Shown here: positions 56,965-64,000 of the stretch, piece after piece
Numbering within the stretch: the first letter of the stretch is position 1
Layout: every line of letters starts with the position of its first letter
Assembly: GCA_036924085.1 (NCBI GenBank)
Contig: JAVGWX010000013.1
Coordinates: 56,428,336-56,492,335, forward strand
Length of the DNA stretch: 64,000 nucleotides
From: Ariolimax columbianus
Lineage: Eukaryota > Mollusca > Gastropoda > Stylommatophora > Arionidae
Direction: 5' to 3'
The notes under the pieces: model-generated
Told to the model about the DNA's origin: nothing
The model's input: the letters and a program-made list of their open reading frames with translations, nothing else
Databases searched by the model: none
Position numbers and translations under genes: made by a program

Positions 56965-58085
56965 TCACGTGGTCCAAGCAGGTTCTAGAAAAGACAGAGG
57001 AACCAGGGACCACATATTCAATATAAGGAATATCTATGAACAATTTAGAGAGTTTAATGTAGACCTGTACACGTGTTTCATTGATTACACCAAGGCCTTC
57101 GATACGGTAAAATATCAAAAATATATGGAACATCATGAAGGAAATGGGGTTTCCTGTGCACATTATACATCTCATTGAAACATTATACCAAGATCAACGA
57201 GCCGCTGTCCGAGTAGCTGGGCAAACATCAGATTGGTTCGCAGTACAAAAGGGAGTAAGACAGAGATGTATCCCATCACCTTATCTATATAATATATATG
57301 CGGAATGTATAATGAGAAATGTTAGAGAAGACGAGAACATTGAACGTTTTAATATATTTACGATTCCAGATTTACGATACGCAGACGACACAGTGATACT
57401 ATAAAGAAGTGCAGAAGGGCTAGATCAGCTAATTTCAGCTGTAAATAGACAAAGTAAAAATTAAAGTGTTTATAAACAAAACAAAAATAATAACCACCGA
57501 CAAAACACAATGTCAACATAAATTTACAATAGGAGGTGAGGAAAAAGATCAGGTTACGCATTTTGAATATCTGGTCTCAAGAATTAACAAGCATGGCGAA
57601 TAATCGAAATAAATCAGAAGAAGAACAGCCATGACAATACAGAGACTGGACAGCCTGAAGAAATTATGGCAGAGCACCAACAAAACGGCAAAAGTAAAAG
57701 TCTTGAGAGCCTGTGTTTTTAATGTGGCAGCTTATGGCTGCGAGTCAAGGACGATTACCAAAACTTCTAGACAAAGAATCGATTCCTTCGAGTCAAAATG
57801 TTACAGAAAGATCCTCAGAATACCATGGACAAAGAAAAAGACAAATGTAGACATTCAGCAAGAGTTGAGCATAGAGGAGAACTGGTTTATCAATTCCATT
57901 TTGGCTAGAAAATGTAAATACTTTGGTCACATCAAGAGGCACAACCGGTCTTGAGAGAACAGTGATGGAAGGTATGGTGTCAGGCAAAAGAAGCAGGGGT
58001 AGACCAAGAAAACGATGGCACCAAGATATCCAGGAATGCCTGGGTATGACAGTGGTGGAGGCTTGAGTTTTGGCAAGGGAAAGAG
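56965..58085 (+). mobile_element. RTE-like LINE fragment (family D)
   Basis: Plus-strand RT and C-terminal domain, 5'-truncated, ending near a (TA)n run at 58,111. Sequence motifs differ from families B and C. Confidence 0.84.
56969..58067 (+). pseudogene. LINE reverse transcriptase pseudogene (family D)
   Basis: The first frame (56969-57178) has GSRKDRGTRDHIFNIRNIYE and CFIDYTKAFDTVKY (motif A). A +1 shift leads to the second (57135-57404) with GVRQRCIPSPYLYNIYAE (motif B, RQGC changed to RQRC) and RYADDTVIL (motif C, intact), then a stop. The third (57631-57954) has SLKKLWQSTNKTAKVKVLRA, CESRTITKTSRQRIDSFE and RKILRIPWTKKKTN. After another shift comes RGRPRKRWHQDIQECLGMTV, the typical C-terminal block. 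Several shifts and stops make it inactive. Confidence 0.87.
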
Positions 58086-58110
58086 TTTCTTTCACACTGT
58101 GATGGGAGCG

Positions 58111-58111
58111 A

Positions 58112-58136
<25 letters not shown>
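58111..58136. repeat. (AT)13 microsatellite
   Basis: Uninterrupted AT alternation lies about 25 bp after the family D LINE C-terminus, perhaps its 3' tail. Confidence 0.95.
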
Positions 58137-58138
<2 letters not shown>

Positions 58139-58142
<4 letters not shown>

Positions 58143-58606
58143 GTGTGCTTGAGCCCTTTGAATGCTTTTATGTCACAAGAGTTAGACCGAAACATTCGTT
58201 TCAAAGCTTCAGTATTAATAGTTACATAATACAAGGATTTGAAATATGTTACGATTGATCTAGTGACGTCACGTGCATATTGCGACGTTTAGATTAGAAT
58301 TCCTGCAACCATGAAATGAATTGCGTCTGGTAAAACGTCGTATCATGTTGATGACTCAGTCAAATAAATGCAGTGAATTAAAAAACACTTAATGCCATAT
58401 GAGAAGAACTTAATCAAATTCAACGGCATTTCTGACAAGCCTTTTTTTTTTACAGGAGACTAGAGCAGCGGTTCTCCAACTACAGCTTGTATCCAGAACG
58501 TATATTTCTTTCCACGGCACTTTCCCTCATAAATGTTAAGGGATCTAGAGTAACGTGTCCATTTGCGTGACTCTTGGTGATGTCTTTCTAAGAACTTTGT
58601 CTAGAA
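58139..58606. other. Unassigned sequence
   Basis: No repeat or coding signal is seen apart from a short T run near 58,442. Confidence 0.5.
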
Positions 58607-60860
58607 CTTTGGTGGCTTCTGGGACTGGGACATTGGTGGGTTGTGGGGCTGGGACAGTGGTAGATTGTGGAGTTGGGATATTTGGGGGTTGGGACAGTGG
58701 TGGGTTGGGACATTGGGGGGTTGGGACAGTGGTGGGTTGGGACATTGGTGGGTTGTGGCGCTGGGACATTGGTGGATTGTGGGGTTGGGACATTGGTGGA
58801 TTGGGGGGTTGGGACATTGGTGGATTGGGACATTGGTGGGTTGTGGCGTTGCGGACATTGGTGGATTGGGGGGTTGGGACATTGTTGGATTGGGACATTG
58901 GTGGGTTGTGGCGTTGCGGACATTGGTGGATTGGGGGGTTGGGACATTGGTGGATTGTGGGGTTGGGACATTGGTGGATTGGGGGGTTGGGACATTGGTG
59001 GATTGGGGGGTTGGGACATTGGTGGATTGTGGGGCTGGGACATTGGTGGATTGGGGGGTTGGGACATTGGTGGATTGTGGGGTTGCGGACATTGGTGGAT
59101 TGTGGGGTTGCGGACATTGGTGGATTGGGACATTGGTGGATTGGGGGGTTGGGACATTGGTGGGTTGTGGGGTTGGGACATTGGTGGGTTGTGGCGTTGC
59201 GGACATTGGTGGATTGGGGGGTTGGGACATTGGTGGGTTGTGGGGCTGGGACATTGGTGGGTTGTGGCGTTGCGGACATTGGTGGATTGGGGGGTTGGGA
59301 CATTGGTGGATTGTGGGGTTGGGACATTGGTGGGTTGGGACATTGGTGGATTGTGGGGTTGCGGACATTGGTGGATTGTGGGGCTGGGACATTGGTGGAT
59401 TGTGGGGCTGGGACATTGGTGGGTTGGGACATTGGTGGATTGTGGGGTTGCGGACATTGGTGGATTGGGGGGTTGGGACATTGGTGGATTGTGGGGCTGG
59501 GACATTGGTGGATTGTGGGGCTGGGACATTGGTGGGTTGGGACATTGGTGGATTGTGGGGTTGCGGACATTGGGGGGTTGGGACATTGGTGGGTTGTGGG
59601 GCTGGGACATTGGTGGATTGTGGGGCTGGGACATTGGTGGATTGTGGGGCTGGGACATTGGTGGATTGTGGGGCTGGGACATTGGTGGATTGTGGGGTTG
59701 GGACATTGGTGGATTGTGGGGCTGGGACATTGGTGGATTGTGGGGCTGGGACATTGGTGGATTGTGGGGCTGGGACATTGGTGGGTTGGGACATTGGTGG
59801 ATTGTGGGGTTGCGGACATTGGTGGATTGGGGGGTTGGGACATTGGTGGGTTGTGGGGCTGGGACATTGGTGGGTTGTGGCGTTGCGGACATTGGTGGAT
59901 TGGGGGGTTGGGACATTGGTGGATTGTGGGGTTGCGGACATTGGTGGATTGGGGGGTTGGGACATTGGTGGATTGTGGGGCTGGGACATTGGTGGATTGT
60001 GGGGCTGGGACATTGGTGGGTTGAGACATTGGTGGATTGTGGGGTTGCGGACATTGGTGGATTGGGGGGTTGGGACATTGGTGGGTTGTGGGGCTGGGAC
60101 ATTGGTGGGTTGTGGGGCTGGGACATTGGTGGATTGTGGGGCTGGGACATTGGTGGATTGTGGGGCTGGGACATTGGTGGATTGTGGGGCTGGGAAATTG
60201 GTGGATTGTGGGGTTGGGACATTGGTGGATTGTGGGGCTGGGACATTGGTGGATTGTGGGGCTGGGACATTGGTGGATTGTGGGGCTGGGACATTGGTGG
60301 GTTGGGACATTGGTGGATTGTGGGGTTGCGGACATTGGTGGATTGGGGGGTTGGGACATTGGTGGGTTGTGGGGCTGGGACATTTGTGGGTTGTGGGGCT
60401 GGGACATTGGTGGGTTGTGGTGTTGCGGACATTGGTGGATTGTGGGGCTGGGACATTGGTGGATTGTGGGGTTGGGACATTGGTGGATTGTGGAGTTGGG
60501 ACATTGGTGGGTTGTGGGGCTGGGCTATTGGTGGACTGTGGGGCTGGGACATTGGGGGGGGGGGGGGTTGGGACAGTGGTGGATTGTGGGGCTGGGACAT
60601 TGTGGGTCTGGGACAGTGGTGGATTGTGGGGCTGGGACATTGGGGGGCTGGGACATTTGTGGGTTGTGGGACTGGAACATTGAGGGGCTGGGACATTTGT
60701 GGGTTGTGGGGCTGGGACATTGGTGAGTAGTTAGGCAAGAACAGTGGCTGGTTGTGGGGTTAGATAGTGGCTGGTTGTGTGGTTAAAACAGTGGCTGGTT
60801 GTTGGGTTAGAACAGTGGTGAGTTGTGGGGTTAAAACAGTGGTGAGTTGTGGGGCTACTT
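58607..60860. repeat. G-rich 24-bp minisatellite with 15-bp and 25-bp variants, 2.25 kb
   Basis: The main unit is GGGACATTGGTGGATTGTGG plus GGCT, 24 bp. Shorter units (GGGTTGGGACATTGGTG) and units with GGGTTGCGGACATT mix with it, and the last 120 bp use ACAGTGGCTGGTTGTGGGGT. Because few units create stops, at least five frames stay open for 450-716 residues (GWDIGGLW on plus; QPHNPPMS on minus). None has a flanking domain, so no gene is called. A G11 run is at about 60,555-60,567. Confidence 0.96.
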
Positions 60861-61429
60861 TCTTTCATTGCACAATAACAGTGACACTGAATAGTGTTTG
60901 CGAGGCGATCTTATTGTGTGGCCTGCTATACATCCTCAGTCACGAGTTGTGGAGGAGAGCATGCCAGCTGATAAGAAAGTGCAGCTTCCATGTCGCAGGT
61001 ACTTGTCATGTTTCTGCTAGGCCTAGCTGCAGCTTTGATTGCACTTTGCACCCCTGACATTTAGCACACCGACTCTCTGCCATTTTACTCTTGGCATGAA
61101 CTGGACAAACTGGAACACGCTGATAGTTTAGTGTTTCAGATTGGCTGCTTTGTAACCGTGGTTTTCCCCCACAGACACACCGCCTGTTACGTTATAATCA
61201 GATACAACCTGGGCATGTTATAGATCCAATGGGGGTCACAGATTAAGACGTAAAAGCAGCAAGAAAAGAAAAAGTCATTTTTGTGAAACAAGCTGAGAAA
61301 ATATGGACATAAAGAAGAAAATGAAAAACAGGGACGATTTTTGAAAGAAATACGAAACAATATTTTTTTTAAAATAAGTGTCAACAGCTGATAAACATGG
61401 ATCATATTTTATTTTTCCAGTATCACGGG
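60861..61429. other. Unassigned sequence
   Basis: A 96-residue frame at 60,767-61,057 begins in the array and continues 60 residues beyond it with Cys-rich content (SHELWRRACQLIRKCSFHVA). No family is recognised. Confidence 0.5.
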
Positions 61430-61775
61430 TCGAACGGTGTTGTTGTTGTGAATGCCCATAATGAGAAAGTTCACTTTTTTGTGTGCCCTGAAAAGAGCGT
61501 TTAGAGGCGGAATGCAGTAACTTTTACCCACATCTCGAAGGAGAACTGAAGTCCTCCAGGCTGTTGTGCTATACTGGTACCATCAGCATGTCCATCGCTC
61601 ACTACTTTGGATTCACGTGGATAACACCACCCCCCCCCCCCCCCCCCAACCCCGAAAAAAAAATTATTTGTTAGACAAGCTTTCAAGAAAAATTTCCCTT
61701 TTCCAGAAAGATCTACAAGGAAGTCGATGTGATGGTCTTGGCCAATATATTTTGTCTAATCGTGACTAACATGTC
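61430..61775 (+). mobile_element. Dispersed element (family W), second copy
   Basis: It aligns with the insert at 54,511-54,821 in reverse orientation: TTGTTGTTGTGAATGCCCAT, TGTGTGCCCTGAAAAG, GTCCTCCAGGCTGTTGTGCT and GGTCTTGGCCAATATATTTT. It contains a C18 run at 61,630-61,647 followed by an A run, absent from the other copy. Confidence 0.78.
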
Positions 61776-61821
61776 TGATCAGTAAAGAGCCTGGATTCCG
61801 CTGAGGATCTAGTACTTTGGC

Positions 61822-61822
<1 letters not shown>

Positions 61823-61870
<48 letters not shown>
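61823..61870. repeat. (CAAT)12 microsatellite
   Basis: Twelve uninterrupted CAAT units. Confidence 0.97.
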
Positions 61871-61959
61871 GCCCGTCGCACCTTTACTGACATAAGCCAT
61901 TAACATTCTTGTTCCAGCAAGTTCGATTTTCAGCTGCCCTTTCTGCCTATCTCCAGCTC

Positions 61960-62297
61960 AAGTCAAGGGACCAAAGTTAATTTTCATTATCTTCTCCGTG
62001 CGTTTCTTGGTCTACCTCTCTTCCATTTTCCCTTATGGATTCCATGTCCGGGCATGTCTGGTCACGGTTGATGGTGCTTTCCGTGGCTTGGATCCTATCT
62101 AACCGCATTTCCTACGTGTGATCTGTTGTCCCATTGGTTGTCCATAGGTCTTCCTTCCTCTTCAGTGTTGGCAGTCTATACCCATTACTCTCCCATGACA
62201 TTCAATGACAAATGACTGGAGTTTTCTCTAAACTGCCTTTGGCGTTCTCCAACTTTCAGCTCCGTACAGGTGTACAGACTTGATATTTGAATTAGAC
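61960..62297 (-). pseudogene. LINE RT C-terminal fragment (family E)
   Basis: On the minus strand the translation shows SVHLYGAESWRTPKAV, KLQSFVIECHGRVMGI, then RRKCGIGSKPRKAPSTVT (with stops) and EERGRPRNARR. This is the C-terminal domain of endonuclease-RT proteins (usual words YGAETWR, IGHTLRKP, KRGRPR). The 5' side stops at the GAA tail of the next element at 62,298, so the next LINE appears to have inserted into or beside it. Confidence 0.75.
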
Positions 62298-64000
62298 AAT
62301 CTTCTTCTTCTTCTTCTTCGTGCGCAGTCAGACAGTAACCATTATTTTTTCGAAAAAAGCAGCCGTCATCCTGAGGCTGTCGACACTGCCATAGAGCTTG
62401 TCTAGTGTTGCCACTGGCGATGGCCACATCTGCTCTCTCTGATCCTCGTATGTCAGGCAGTTTTGCAGCAAATGCTCAGCGGTCATTTTGCCGGTACCAC
62501 ACGGGCTTCAATTTGTTGAATATGTGGTACCTGAGTCTATTGTAGCCAGTGCGAAGTCTAAAGACCACGACCTGCTCTTTTCTGTTCAACTGGTAATAGG
62601 CATCGTTTTTGGTGTAACCAGTATGTGCGGTTTCCCATTTGATCATGTATCTAGCTCTAATAAGCCGTTTTGTCTCTTCGTATGTCATACTAGTATCAGG
62701 TTGTGGTAGTTTTGCACCTTCTTTTGCCAGTCTGTCTGCCTCCTCGTTGCCTTGGATGTTGCAGTGAGATGGAACCCACTGCACCACTACTTTTTTTGGT
62801 GCGGCCTGCTGGCATAGTTGACAGAGTTATACTCAATTCATTAAGTTCAGTATTTTTCTGGCTTTTTAGTGCTGTGACTACGGTCAGTGCATCTGTAAGC
62901 AGGACCATGTGGCTTTCATTCCTTTTACCTGTCACCATTTCTTCCACAGCCGCCCTCAGTGCCTCTGCCTCCGCTCTGAAATTGCTTGTGTATTTTCTAG
63001 TAGCGAATGACAGTGTTATTTTTCTGCCATTTGGTAGGCTCAGGAATGCTCCTGCCCCTCCGTTCTGTGTTGTATTTGTTACGGAACCGTCGGTGTATGC
63101 ATGGGTCCAGTATATGCTTGGGTAGTTTTCCGTAATGAAACTCAGGGTAGTATCTCTTCCTTCTTTTTCAGACTGGCAGTTTTTGTTTCTAATACCTGGT
63201 ATATTTTCTACCACCTCTGGAAATATATGCTGCCTCCAGGTAGGTTTTCGTACAGTAGGGATGGGCTTTGGTGTGGTTAGTGCGTTCATAGGGTCTTCGT
63301 GCATCTTTGCTTTGGCTATTTCTGCAAAGTTTCTTCGCTTTAGTGTCCCATTTCCGAAATTGTTTAGTCTCTGGTGCATTGGGTGGTCAGTCAGTCTTCG
63401 GAGTTTCTCTGATTGCAGCTGGGCTCTGCAGTCTCTTCTGTCGGCCATGGATTGCAGTTTTGTAATCTTTTCAAGTTCTACAATTGGCGTTGACTTCATG
63501 CCTCCTGTTATAACTCTCATGGCTTGGTTTTGAAGTTTGCTAACTTTATCGAAGTTCGCCTTTGCTGCTGTTGTCCATGCCGCAATGCCATACTCGAGAA
63601 CTGGTCTCACTCTTCCAGTGTACAGTTTCTTTAGTATGCTTTCGTCTGCTCCCCAGCTTGTGCCAGCAAGTTTCCTCATGATTTCCATTCTTTCTCTGGC
63701 TCTCATTCGGTTTCTCTCGATCTGATTTTTCCATGTCATGCGCCGATCAAATGTGACTCCCAGATAGTTTGGGTTGTCGTTTGGTTGAAGGTATTGCCGT
63801 GTAGACTTAATTTGGTGTTTTGGGGTTTGATTGAAAGTGAGAATATTGTACATGTGGTTTTATTTTGACCAGCCATGAGTTCGCCCACTCTTCCAGCGAT
63901 GTTAGGGCCTGCTGCATCCGATTTCTTGCTATGGTGAGATTCTTTTCAGAGGTCCACATAGCCAGATCGTCTGCAAACATTGAGCTATGAACTCTTCTTG
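62298..64000 (-). mobile_element. LINE with RNase H (family F), continues past the window
   Basis: On the minus strand the RT motif C is at about 63,960, followed by RT thumb, RNase H, a short 3' untranslated part and a terminal (GAA)n tail at 62,300-62,325. The 5' part lies beyond 64,000. Tail and junction suggest a genuine retrotransposition 3' end. Confidence 0.85.
62476..64000 (-). pseudogene. LINE RT thumb and RNase H domain (family F), one frameshift
   Basis: From the window edge: RRVHSSMFADDLAMWTSEKN (motif C, both Asp kept), RMQQALTSLEEWANSW, a frame change, then a 385-residue open frame (63853-62696) with NYLGVTFDRRMTWKNQI, VLEYGIAAWTTAA and LQNQAMRVITGG. RNase H follows: YTDGSV (first Asp), FRAEAEALRAA (Glu) and VLLTDALTVVTAL (Asp), then a frameshift between about 62,830 and 62,790. 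The last block is VVQWVPSHCNIQGNEEADRL (final Asp; 62787-62476). All four RNase H acidic residues are present, so decay is recent or slight. A sequencing indel could also explain the shift, which lies near an A7 run. Confidence 0.88.

Noticed and set aside
58545..60738. Proline-rich 620-716 residue proteins on the minus strand and Gly/Trp-rich ones on plus
   Set aside because: Five overlapping frames are open because the 24-bp unit lacks stops. No flanking domain, start context or splice structure is visible.

Overview
This window looks like a repeat-dense intergenic stretch of an animal genome. No host gene can be supported. The coding-like sequence consists of fragments of non-LTR retrotransposons (LINEs) with endonuclease, reverse transcriptase (RT) and RNase H motifs, plus two broken mariner-type transposases. 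tRNA-derived SINEs, long microsatellites and very many tandem arrays complete the picture. The mix of RTE-like and jockey-like LINEs, tRNA SINEs and mariners fits a lophotrochozoan, perhaps a gastropod mollusc. That placement is inference from family resemblance only.

Layout. 0-12.5 kb: a 39-bp minisatellite, a 1-kb purine tract, a folded-back mariner 5' end touching a (TA)n run, 19-, 31-, 33/36-, 45- and 26-bp arrays, a tRNA-derived SINE and a dispersed-repeat copy. 12.5-17.5 kb: one decayed jockey-like LINE (endonuclease, RT, RNase H) interrupted by 13-, 42- and 37-bp arrays, G runs and SINE pieces. 17.5-24.2 kb: little recognisable sequence, then 33-, 51- and 27-bp arrays, a long inverted-repeat element and a second mariner that carries an internal 70-bp tandem expansion. 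24.2-42.4 kb: an 18-kb satellite of 46-bp monomers (about 394 copies) with nested higher-order structure. 42.4-58.1 kb: five LINE segments of at least three families, a SINE with a clear 13-14 bp target-site duplication, and 54/69-, 35-, 42- and 69-bp arrays. 58.6-60.9 kb: a G-rich 24-bp array. 61-64 kb: a dispersed element, a LINE tail and a larger LINE running off the right edge.

Tandem arrays occupy about 30 kb, close to half the window. The main story is how they relate to mobile elements. Several arrays lie inside or against transposon sequence. In one case an unexpanded paralogue carrying a single unit is present 25 kb away. The long open frames in this window come from arrays, often open on both strands at once, and should not be read as genes without transcript evidence.
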